Assembly: GCA_028275345.1 (NCBI GenBank)
Contig: JAPWUV010000003.1
Span: forward strand, 248,001 to 312,000
Source: a bacterium
Lineage (GTDB): Bacteria > Zhuqueibacterota > Zhuqueibacteria > Oleimicrobiales > Geothermoviventaceae
Reading direction: 5' to 3'
DNA: 64,000 nt
Below, in pieces: positions 54,199 through 61,512 of this stretch (within the stretch, counting starts at the first letter, position 1; each line of letters opens with the position of its first letter). The notes beneath the pieces are model-generated. The model saw only the letters and a program-made list of their open reading frames with translations. It was not told where the DNA came from and did not search any database. The position numbers were made by a program, and so were the translations under genes.

Positions 54199-55110
54199 GT
54201 GAGGGAGGAACAGGTCAAGCTCATCCTGTATTCCGTCAGGGACTCCAGCTTCAGGGAACTCTGTCTTTCGGGAAAGACCCTGCTCACATGGGGCGGGATG
54301 GCAGTCGTGGTCGTGATCTTCCTCAGCATCGTCCTGGCTTGGGCGATGTCCAGCCTGTTGAAAGACTACCGGATGGCAAACCTGGAGCGGAGTAACCGCC
54401 GGATGCAGACGGAGCTCCAGAGGCTGCAGGACCGGGTGAAAACGCTCCATTCGAAGCTGGGCGAGCTGGAAAAGGCTGACAATGATCTGCGGCTTCTGGT
54501 CAACTTGCCGCCCATCGACGCGGATGTGCGCAACATGGGTGTAGGTGGCAACGAAAGCTCCGTGTTCGATTTTGATGCTGCACAAGGGGCTGGCCTGGAC
54601 AACCTGAGCTCGTACCTGGATGAGCTGGAGCGGAGGATTCAACTGGCCTTTGAGAGCCGGGCGGAAATCGAGGAGAGGTTCCGCGAGAACCAGGAGCTGC
54701 TGAAGCATGTTCCTTCCATCCGTCCCGTTGTAGGCGGTAGGGTGACGGCCGGCTTTGGGTACCGATTGGATCCTCTGATCGGGAAGATTCGCCATCACGA
54801 CGGTGTGGATCTGGCGGCCCCGCAGGGTACTCAGGTGTTTGCGGCAGCCGATGGCGTGGTGGAAAGCGTGGCGGCGCGTTCTTCTCTGAGTCCGGGTTAC
54901 GGCAGGGAAGTGATCATCGATCACGGATTCGGCTTCAAGACGCGGTACTCTCACCTTTCGCAAGTCCTTGTCCGTCCCGGCCAGAAAGTAAGTCGTTGGG
55001 ATGTGATTGGGCTGGTTGGACAGACGGGAAGAGCCACTGGACCCCACCTCCACTACGAGGTCTTGGTGAACGGCTTGCCCGTGAACCCGCTGGACTACAT
55101 TCTGGACTAA
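54199..55110 (+). CDS. M23 (LytM-type) peptidoglycan endopeptidase, membrane anchored
   Basis: The 303-residue product has a cytoplasmic N-terminus, a TM segment (WGGMAVVVVIFLSIVLAWAM), a coiled coil (about 60-100 and 140-175) and a C-terminal LytM domain: AGFGYRLDPLIGKIRHHDGVDLAAPQGT, with zinc ligands in HHDGVD and the HLHYE motif. It should cut peptide cross-links in the periplasm during growth or division. The start is a GTG at 54199, 8 nt from AAGGAG; the GTG six bases earlier is too close to it. A T-tailed terminator ends it at 55161. Confidence 0.92.
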   Translation: MREEQVKLILYSVRDSSFRELCLSGKTLLTWGGMAVVVVIFLSIVLAWAMSSLLKDYRMANLERSNRRMQTELQRLQDRVKTLHSKLGELEKADNDLRLLVNLPPIDADVRNMGVGGNESSVFDFDAAQGAGLDNLSSYLDELERRIQLAFESRAEIEERFRENQELLKHVPSIRPVVGGRVTAGFGYRLDPLIGKIRHHDGVDLAAPQGTQVFAAADGVVESVAARSSLSPGYGREVIIDHGFGFKTRYSHLSQVLVRPGQKVSRWDVIGLVGQTGRATGPHLHYEVLVNGLPVNPLDYILD

Positions 55111-55138
55111 CCCTGCCGAGTTGCTTTGCGTGGTCAGG

Positions 55139-55161
55139 GCCCGCTTCGAGCGGGCTTTTTT
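55139..55161 (+). terminator. Intrinsic terminator behind the M23 peptidase gene
   Basis: A 7-bp GC stem (GCCCGCT / AGCGGGC) with a TCG loop is followed by six T residues (55156-55161), 28 bases past the stop codon. It is the clearest intrinsic terminator in the window. Confidence 0.9.
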
Positions 55162-55279
55162 GTTGCCGGCGCGGTGGGGGCAACGCCGCAATCAGAGCCG
55201 GGGAGGGCCCTCTCGCTCCTGAAGGGGGGCACTTCACGCCTGCGAAGACTTCGACGAGTTAATGGGGGGCAAATACGGC

Positions 55280-55308
55280 TTGATTTTCGGTGGGTTGCTG
55301 GTTAAATT
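55280..55308 (+). promoter_or_regulatory. Promoter for the outer-membrane barrel gene
   Basis: TTGATT (55280-55285) and TAAATT (55303-55308) are 17 bp apart, just behind the terminator at 55161. The predicted start near 55315 is about 23 nt before the ATG at 55338. Confidence 0.45.
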
Positions 55309-55337
55309 CGCGTGCAATCCGGTCACGAGAGGGAGTC

Positions 55338-55982
55338 ATGCACAGGCACTGCGTTGTGTGGGCGTCGGCGCTAGTCTTGGGGACGTCCCCGGTGCTCGTT
55401 GCGGCCCAAGAGGCCCGTGTGCTCGGCCTTTCCGTGGAGTACCGCGATCCCAAGGGCACCAGCGCCGGATTCGCGGTTGGCGCGTCCTATGGATATCGCG
55501 CCGACGAGTCCGTGGACCTTTCCGTGGGGATCGACTACTTCCGGAAGAGCTACGAGGATGTAGCTCAGGTGGCCGAGGAGGATTTCCCCGGAGGGGTGAC
55601 GGAGAGAACCGTGGCCAAGAGGTTGGAATACCGTACGGTGATCCTGCCCATCTATGGCGCCGTGACGATCCGTATCCCACTGGACTATCGGCTCTCTGCG
55701 TACGTGCGGGGAGGCGTCGGATACGAGTTCCTATTCAATCGGGAGCGGAACTACGAACTGGGTGTGGAGGCCAATCGGACGTATCACGGCTTGGGGTGGC
55801 GCTTTGGGCTGGGCGCGACGACCCAGTTAGGTCGGAGATCTCAGCTCGAGCTGGGGCTCCTTTACCACAGCGCTGAGGTGGAGAGGGAGAAGAAAGAAAG
55901 CACCAGAGGTCTGCCCGTGTGGAAGACGGTAGACCTTTCGGGCATAGGGGTGGCTGCGGGCATCCGGATCGAAATGCGCTGA
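55338..55982 (+). CDS. Outer-membrane beta-barrel protein
   Basis: The 214-residue product starts at the ATG at 55338 (GAGGGAG) with signal peptide MHRHCVVWASALVLGTSPVL...AAQ. The mature part alternates hydrophobic and polar residues in strands (AVGASYGYRADESVDLSVGIDYF, LSAYVRGGVGYEFLF, GLGWRFGLGATTQL) and ends in IRIEMR. This fits a small eight-stranded barrel of the OmpA/porin-like Outer-membrane-beta-barrel families. No ligand is evident. It is first of a run with the rhomboid protease (13-base gap) and amidase genes. Confidence 0.8.
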   Translation: MHRHCVVWASALVLGTSPVLVAAQEARVLGLSVEYRDPKGTSAGFAVGASYGYRADESVDLSVGIDYFRKSYEDVAQVAEEDFPGGVTERTVAKRLEYRTVILPIYGAVTIRIPLDYRLSAYVRGGVGYEFLFNRERNYELGVEANRTYHGLGWRFGLGATTQLGRRSQLELGLLYHSAEVEREKKESTRGLPVWKTVDLSGIGVAAGIRIEMR

Positions 55983-55995
55983 AGCGCGCGGCGAG

Positions 55996-56817
55996 ATGGA
56001 TTCCTATCGGAGTACAACCTTCGGCCTGGGGGCACGGTTCACACCCGCCGTCCGAGCTTTGATCATCGGGAACCTCGCGATCTTTGTGCTCCAGCACCTG
56101 GCGGGGCGAGGGTTCGTCCTGACCTTCGGTCTGGTTCCGGCGCAAGCAGTGGAGCACCTCCTCTTGTGGCAGGTGGTGACGTACATGTTCCTGCACGGGG
56201 GCGTGTTCCACCTGTTCTTCAATATGTTCGCTCTTTGGATGTTCGGCAGCGAGGTGGAGTCGGAGCTTGGCACGTCTCGATTCGTGCGCTTTTACCTCCT
56301 CAGCGGGGTGGGAGGGGCTGTCTTCTACCTCCTTTGCCGTCCGCATAGCTATGTGCCTGTGATCGGGGCCTCGGCTGCCATCTACGGAGTGCTTGTCGGA
56401 TTCTCTGTGCTTTTCCCGCACAGGATCGTGACGTTGCTGCTCTTCCTGGTCTTGCCGGTGAATCTCCGGGCATGGCAGCTTGCCGCCGTGTTTGTTGGCA
56501 TAAGTCTGCTCTTTGGGATCACCGGCACGTCGGATGGCGTAGCCCATCTGGCCCACCTGGGGGGCGCGCTCGTCGGATACCTTTACATCGCCGGCGGTCG
56601 CCACTGGGACCGAGTGCAGTGGCGCGTGACTCAGCGACGTGTTCGGCGGAGACTGGAGCTGGAACGGCGGCGGGAGGAGGAAAAGGCTGCTCTCCGGCGC
56701 CGCGTGGATGCGATTCTCGACCGAATCAACGAGGTCGGCTACGAGAACCTGACGGAGGAGGAGAAGCGCACCCTCCGGGAGGCCAGCCGCTTGCTCGCTG
56801 AGAGGGAGAAACCGTGA
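55996..56817 (+). CDS. Rhomboid-family intramembrane serine protease
   Basis: The 273-residue product has six TM segments. Ser126 is in PVIGASAAIYGVLVG, His187 in HLAHLGGALVGYLY, and HLFFNMFALWMFG gives the conserved loop-1 and TM2 features (Asn76). It cleaves membrane-protein substrates in the bilayer. A basic, coiled-coil cytoplasmic tail (about 205-273, RRRLELERRREEEKAALRRR) follows, like the acidic/basic C-terminal add-on common in FCB rhomboids. The stop overlaps the amidase GTG by four bases (GTGA). Confidence 0.94.
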   Translation: MDSYRSTTFGLGARFTPAVRALIIGNLAIFVLQHLAGRGFVLTFGLVPAQAVEHLLLWQVVTYMFLHGGVFHLFFNMFALWMFGSEVESELGTSRFVRFYLLSGVGGAVFYLLCRPHSYVPVIGASAAIYGVLVGFSVLFPHRIVTLLLFLVLPVNLRAWQLAAVFVGISLLFGITGTSDGVAHLAHLGGALVGYLYIAGGRHWDRVQWRVTQRRVRRRLELERRREEEKAALRRRVDAILDRINEVGYENLTEEEKRTLREASRLLAEREKP

Positions 56818-58433
56818 CGCCGAGCGAAGCTTGGGACCGCGACCCGCAGGGCCTTGTGACCGGCAGCGACGTCTCGCCACCGGAGAACAGACCCTCCCTC
56901 CCGCGGTTGCGGGGGAAGGCCCTTGCCGGCCGAAAGGCGCAAGCAAGCCTGATGCTGATGGGCTTGCTTTTTTTGTGCGTGGGGGCTGGGTTCGCGAAGG
57001 AGATTGTGGTCCGTCGGGTTGACCCTGCGGGTAGCGAGCGAAGACTGCGTTCGGAATCTTTCAACGGCTTGCTCTACGTGGAGGCGGAAGACCTGGCCTC
57101 CGCACTTGGCGCTCGCGTTTTCTCCTCCAGCAAGGCGCCTAAAGTCGTGCTCAGCATGGTCGGATCCGAGGTGACGATCACTGCCTGGAACCCGTTCGTG
57201 ATCATCGACGGCGTGGCCTACCAGCTGCTGGACGAAGTGGTGCAACATCGCGATGCCATCTGGTTGCCGGCCGACCAATTCTTGAGCCTATTGGCCCGCC
57301 ATTTCTCCGATCGCCTGGCCTACGACGAGCGCACGGGCGTGCTCGAAATCCGCCTTGTTGGGCGCGACATCATCTCTGTGACCACGGAGGACAAGCTCAA
57401 CGGCATCCTAATTCGGATACGGACCTTCCGCCCCTTCGATGAGAAACACATCTCCACCCGCTACAGTCACGGATGGCTCTACGTGGACGTGTACGGGGGG
57501 GTGGTGGATTCGACGCAGGTCCGTGTGGTGAATCGTTCCAAGGCGGTCCGCAAGGTGGTCACGATGCAGCTGGGGGAAACGGCGCAGATCGCTTTTCGCC
57601 TTTCCCGGGAGATCGGCGAGCGGCAGGTTATGGTGCAGGAGTCGCCTCCGGAGGTCTGGGTTTCGTTGCGCACCAGTGAGGCGGTTTCGGACGAATTGCT
57701 GGAGAACCTCCGTCGCGAGAGGGAGAAATGGGTGATCGACGCCGTGGTGATCGATCCGGGACACGGCGGATTTGATCCCGGGGCCATCGGGCCTGGGGGG
57801 ACGCGTGAGAAGGATGTCACGCTCGCCATCGCCAAGCGCCTCAAGAATTATCTGGAGAAACAGGTTGGAGTCAAGGTCTATCTGACCCGGGAGGACGATC
57901 GGTTCGTACCCCTGAGGGAGCGGACGAAGTTCGCCAACCGGGTAGGGGCGAAGCTTTTCATCAGTATTCATGCCAATGCCAACCGGAGCCGCAGGCTCGG
58001 TGGGGTCACCACCTATTTCTTGGGACCTGCCAAGACGGAAGAGGCGCGGGAGGTAGCGCGCCTGGAGAATTCGGCCATTCGTTACGAAAGCGACCTCCGC
58101 GACTACGGCGATCTGGAGGATGAGAATTTCATCCTCGCGGCCATCGCGCAGAACGCTTTCCAACAGGAGAGCCAGGACTTGGCGGCCCTCATCCAGCAAA
58201 GCCTCTGCCGGAACACCCGCCTGGACGATGGAGGCGTCCGGCAGGCGGGCTACTATGTGTTGATCGGCGCGGCCATGCCAAATGTGTTGGTGGAGACGGC
58301 CTTCATTTCGAACCCTCGCGAGGAGAAACTACTCCGGAGTCGAGAGTTTCAGGACAGTGTGGCCAAGGCCATTGCCGAGGGCGTGAAGGCATTCAAGAGT
58401 CGGTACGAACGTGAGTGGGCGGCGTCGCATTGA
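56814..58433 (+). CDS. N-acetylmuramoyl-L-alanine amidase (AmiC-like) with AMIN domain
   Basis: The 539-residue product starts at a GTG at 56814 coupled to the rhomboid stop. The first 45 residues form a long basic n-region before a hydrophobic signal (LMLMGLLFLCVGAGFAKE). Two beta domains follow: a copper-amine-oxidase-like stalk-type part (about 65-185) and an AMIN-like domain (about 190-300). The amidase_3 domain has DPGHGGFDPGA (Asp314, His317), the LTREDDRFVPLRERTKFAN segment, SIHANAN and VETAFISNPREE. It cleaves the amide bond between muramic acid and the stem peptide in the periplasm. The hairpin at 56941-56974 lies inside its signal-peptide codons. Confidence 0.93.
   Translation: MTPSEAWDRDPQGLVTGSDVSPPENRPSLPRLRGKALAGRKAQASLMLMGLLFLCVGAGFAKEIVVRRVDPAGSERRLRSESFNGLLYVEAEDLASALGARVFSSSKAPKVVLSMVGSEVTITAWNPFVIIDGVAYQLLDEVVQHRDAIWLPADQFLSLLARHFSDRLAYDERTGVLEIRLVGRDIISVTTEDKLNGILIRIRTFRPFDEKHISTRYSHGWLYVDVYGGVVDSTQVRVVNRSKAVRKVVTMQLGETAQIAFRLSREIGERQVMVQESPPEVWVSLRTSEAVSDELLENLRREREKWVIDAVVIDPGHGGFDPGAIGPGGTREKDVTLAIAKRLKNYLEKQVGVKVYLTREDDRFVPLRERTKFANRVGAKLFISIHANANRSRRLGGVTTYFLGPAKTEEAREVARLENSAIRYESDLRDYGDLEDENFILAAIAQNAFQQESQDLAALIQQSLCRNTRLDDGGVRQAGYYVLIGAAMPNVLVETAFISNPREEKLLRSREFQDSVAKAIAEGVKAFKSRYEREWAASH
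56941..56974 (+). repeat. Terminator-shaped hairpin inside the amidase signal-peptide codons
   Basis: A 9-bp perfect stem (AAGCAAGCC 56941-56949 with GGCTTGCTT 56961-56969) with an 11-nt loop is followed by T residues to 56974. It has the shape of an intrinsic terminator but lies 43 codons into the open frame. It may be an attenuator or a coincidence of Leu/Phe codons. Confidence 0.5.
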
Positions 58434-58460
58434 TTCGCCGGGAGGACATGCACCACGCTC

Positions 58461-58479
58461 GGTCCCCGGGCTCGGGGCC
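58461..58479 (+). other. Hairpin in the amidase-citD gap
   Basis: GGTCCCCG and CGGGGCC can pair with one bulged T just past the amidase stop. There is no T-run; termination is uncertain. Confidence 0.25.
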
Positions 58480-58593
58480 AGAGGACAATATCGGATTTCC
58501 AGATCGCGGCAGCTCCGCCCAACAACCGCTTGGTAAGCATCGGATCCCTAGGGCACAAAGGAACGGAAGTCGCACCCTGCGAGGAGCGGCAGT

Positions 58594-59793
58594 ATGGGTC
58601 AAATGACGATTGTGGGCACAGAGACGAAGAGCGATCTCGTCGTGGAGATGGAGAGGCGGGACAGCGGCGGGATCGAGATGAGCTTGGAGAGCACCGTGGG
58701 GGCTCTTTTCGGCCCCCAGATCCGGCGGACGGTGCTGGACACATTGGCCCGCCTTGGAGTCCAGCATGCGCGTGTCCGCATCACGGACCAGGGAGCTCTC
58801 GACTGGGTGATCCAGGCGCGGGTGGAAGTCGCCGTTCGGCGACTCTGGCCTGTGGAGGAACCGGGAGCGCCTCCGGCGAAGAAGGTCCAGTACCCCCATG
58901 CCCCCAAGGATCGACTGAGAAGGACTCGGCTCTACCTCCCGGGCAATCATCCGGATTTCATGCTGAACGCTGGACTCTTCTGCCCCGATGCCGTCATTCT
59001 CGATCTCGAGGACTCCGTGGCCCCTGCCGATAAGGACGCTGCCCGGGTTTTGGTCCGGAACGCCCTCCGCCAGGTGGACTTCGGCAGCGCGGAGAGGATG
59101 GTCCGGATCAACTCGCTGCGGACGGAATACGGCTTGAAGGATGTGGAGATGATCGCCCCGGAAGCGCCGGATACGCTCTTGATCCCGAAGTGCGAAGGGC
59201 CGGAGGATGTCCAGGCTGTGGCGGAATTGCTGGATGGATTGGAGTCCCGGTTCAGCTTGCCTTGGCGCATCCATCTTATGCCCATCGTGGAGAGCGCGCG
59301 AGGCGTGTGGCGTGCCTACGAGATCGCTTCGGCGAGTGACCGTGTGGTCGCGTTGGCGTTCGGGGCCGAGGATTTCACTGCGGACATCGGTGCGGAGAAG
59401 ACTCCGGAGGGCCGGGAGAGTTTTGTGGCCCGCTGTCTAGTGGTTCTCGGGGCCAAGGCGGCCGGTGTGCAGGCCATCGACACCGTGTATTCCGACGTGC
59501 AGGACGTGGAGGGGCTCATTCAGAGCACGCGGGAGAGCGTGAGCCTTGGCTTTGATGGGAAGGGAGTGATCCACCCGCTGCAGATCGAGCCCGTACATCG
59601 CGCGTTTGCTCCCACGCCGGAGCAGATCGAGCGCGCGCGACAGATCGTGGCCGCGCTCGAGGAGGCGGAGCGCCGAGGATCCGGCGTGGCTACCCTGGGG
59701 AGTAAGATGATCGACGCCCCCGTAGCGGCACGGGCGCGGAGGATCCTGCAACTTGCCAAGGAGATGGGCTTTCGGATAGAGGGAGAGGAATGA
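58594..59793 (+). CDS. citE: Fused citrate lyase gamma (acyl carrier) and beta subunit, CitD-CitE
   Basis: The 399-residue product joins two citrate lyase subunits. Residues 1-95 are a CitD acyl carrier: TETKSDLVVEMER with the likely prosthetic-group Ser13, then GGIEMSLESTVGALFGPQIRR...GVQHARVRITDQGALDWVIQARVEVAVRR. After a Pro-rich linker (about 93-105), residues 107-399 are CitE: RLRRTRLYLPGNHPDFML, LDLEDSVAPADKDAARVLV, MPIVESARGVW, FGAEDFTADIG, GVIHPLQI. CitE cleaves citryl-ACP to oxaloacetate and acetyl-ACP. In most bacteria the two are separate genes. GAGGAGCGGCAGT precedes the ATG. The stop overlaps the citF ATG (ATGA). Confidence 0.93.
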   Translation: MGQMTIVGTETKSDLVVEMERRDSGGIEMSLESTVGALFGPQIRRTVLDTLARLGVQHARVRITDQGALDWVIQARVEVAVRRLWPVEEPGAPPAKKVQYPHAPKDRLRRTRLYLPGNHPDFMLNAGLFCPDAVILDLEDSVAPADKDAARVLVRNALRQVDFGSAERMVRINSLRTEYGLKDVEMIAPEAPDTLLIPKCEGPEDVQAVAELLDGLESRFSLPWRIHLMPIVESARGVWRAYEIASASDRVVALAFGAEDFTADIGAEKTPEGRESFVARCLVVLGAKAAGVQAIDTVYSDVQDVEGLIQSTRESVSLGFDGKGVIHPLQIEPVHRAFAPTPEQIERARQIVAALEEAERRGSGVATLGSKMIDAPVAARARRILQLAKEMGFRIEGEE

Positions 59794-61343
59794 GGCTGAT
59801 CGAGAACGCCGTTGGACGCTTGATCCCGGAGGAGATCGAGGGGAGGAAGCTTCGTCCCTTCATGGGAGCGCATGCGGATCAAGGGGGAGGGCGGAAAGCG
59901 GCCCCCCCCATTCCCGCCGCTTCCAAGTACGGAAACAAGCTGCTCAAGTCCCTGGATGATGCCATCGACGCGTGCGATATCCGCGACGGGATGACCATCT
60001 CCTTTCACCATCACCTGAGAGACGGCGACTATGTGGTGAACATGGTGATGGAACGCCTGGCGGCCCGGGGACTGCGGGACTTGGTCCTCGCTCCCTCCGC
60101 CCTTTTCCCTTGCCACGAGCCATTAGTGGGATACATCGAGAAAGGGGTGATCGACCACATCGAGGGTTCCATGAATGGCCCGGTGGGCAGGGCTTGTTCC
60201 CTGGGCAAGATGAAGCACGTTTGTGTGCTCCGCTCTCACGGCGGTCGGTACCGGGCCATCCAGGATGGGGACCTGCACATCGACGTGGCCTTCATCGCAG
60301 CCCCATGCGCCGACCCGCACGGCAATGCGAACGGCGTGTACGGCAAGTCCGCATGCGGTCCGCTCGGCTTCGCCCTGGCCGATTCTCTGTACGCCGACAA
60401 GGTGGTGGTGATTACGGATAATCTGGTGTCTTTCCCTTGTTACCCCTGGAGCATCCAGGGGGGCAACGTGGACTACGTGGTCACCGTGGATTCGATCGGC
60501 GATCCGAGTCGTATCGTCTCGGGGACGACGCAGATCACCCGTAGCCCGACACGGCTGCTCATCGCCAAATATGCGGCGCAGCTTGTGTACGAAAGCGGCA
60601 TCATGCACGAGGAGGGCTTCTCCTTTCAAGCCGGGGCCGGAGGGATTTCGCTCGCCTTCATCCAATTCCTGGCCGAGTACATGGAGCGAGAGGGGATCGT
60701 GGCCTCCTTCGCCCGCGGCGGCTCCACGCAGTACCTTGTGGACATGCTGAGGAAGGGGTTGGTTCGGTACATCCTTGATGGGCAGAGTTTCGATCTGGCG
60801 GGTGTGGAGTCGTTGCGGGATGATCCGCGCCACATCGAGACGAATCCCTTCGTGTCCTACAACTATCACAGCAAGGGATGTTTTGCCTCCATGGTCAAAG
60901 TGGCCGTGCTTGGGGCCACCGAGGTGGATCTGGATTTCAACGTCAACGTCAATACGCATTCGGACGGCTGGCTATTGCACGGCATTGGCGGATTCACGGA
61001 TGCAGCCGATGCGCAGATCACCATCATTACGGCGCCGCTCGTCCGCAGCCGCCTGCCGATCATCGTGGATCGCGTGACCACGGTGACGGCTCCCGGCGAG
61101 ATGATCGACGTGGTGGTGACGGAGAGGGGCATCGCCATCAACCCGCGGCGGCAGGATCTGCTGGATCGGCTCAAGCACAGCAAGCTGCCCATCGTCCCCA
61201 TTGAGAAGCTCTACAAGATGGCGTTGGAGATCACCGGCCCTCCCGAGAAACCCACCTTCGCGGACCGCATCGTGGCGCTGATCGAATTCCGTGACGGCAC
61301 CGTGATCGACGTGGTTCGGCAGCTCCTACCCAAAGAGTATTGA
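59790..61343 (+). CDS. citF: Citrate lyase alpha subunit (citrate CoA-transferase)
   Basis: The 517-residue product is CitF, which exchanges the acetyl group on the acyl carrier for citrate. Typical segments are MTISFHHHLRDGDYVVNMV, SMNGPVGRACSLG, SHGGRYRAIQDGDLHIDVAFI, APCADPHGNANG, and VDLDFNVNVNTHSDGWLLHGIGG. Length is as in the family. It is translationally coupled to the CitD-CitE gene by ATGA. The ligase citC and the prosthetic-group genes citX and citG are not in the window and must lie elsewhere if the complex is active. Confidence 0.96.
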   Translation: MRLIENAVGRLIPEEIEGRKLRPFMGAHADQGGGRKAAPPIPAASKYGNKLLKSLDDAIDACDIRDGMTISFHHHLRDGDYVVNMVMERLAARGLRDLVLAPSALFPCHEPLVGYIEKGVIDHIEGSMNGPVGRACSLGKMKHVCVLRSHGGRYRAIQDGDLHIDVAFIAAPCADPHGNANGVYGKSACGPLGFALADSLYADKVVVITDNLVSFPCYPWSIQGGNVDYVVTVDSIGDPSRIVSGTTQITRSPTRLLIAKYAAQLVYESGIMHEEGFSFQAGAGGISLAFIQFLAEYMEREGIVASFARGGSTQYLVDMLRKGLVRYILDGQSFDLAGVESLRDDPRHIETNPFVSYNYHSKGCFASMVKVAVLGATEVDLDFNVNVNTHSDGWLLHGIGGFTDAADAQITIITAPLVRSRLPIIVDRVTTVTAPGEMIDVVVTERGIAINPRRQDLLDRLKHSKLPIVPIEKLYKMALEITGPPEKPTFADRIVALIEFRDGTVIDVVRQLLPKEY

Positions 61344-61390
61344 GACAACAGGGACCTCGGGGGGTGGACCGGTGCGGGGGCACATTCCGA

Positions 61391-61419
61391 TTGACTATTA
61401 GCTCCAGTTGGGGTATATT
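61391..61419 (+). promoter_or_regulatory. Promoter for secD-secF
   Basis: TTGACT (61391-61396) and TATATT (61414-61419) are 17 bp apart in the gap behind citF. The predicted start near 61426 gives a leader of about 87 nt before the secD ATG at 61513. Confidence 0.7.
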
Positions 61420-61512
61420 GGGTGGCTTCTTTGGAAGCCAGCGCAAACTCAAGGGCTTAGAAGGGCTCCGCGGTCTTCCGGAGCCGGATGCGGCCAGTAG
61501 GGAGTACGGGGA

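Noticed and set aside
56880-56975. Cyclic-di-GMP-I-like riboswitch before the amidase
   Set aside because: CCGAAAGG and CGCAAGC elements are suggestive, but the conserved GCACAGGGCAAACC-type strand and receptor helix are not present.
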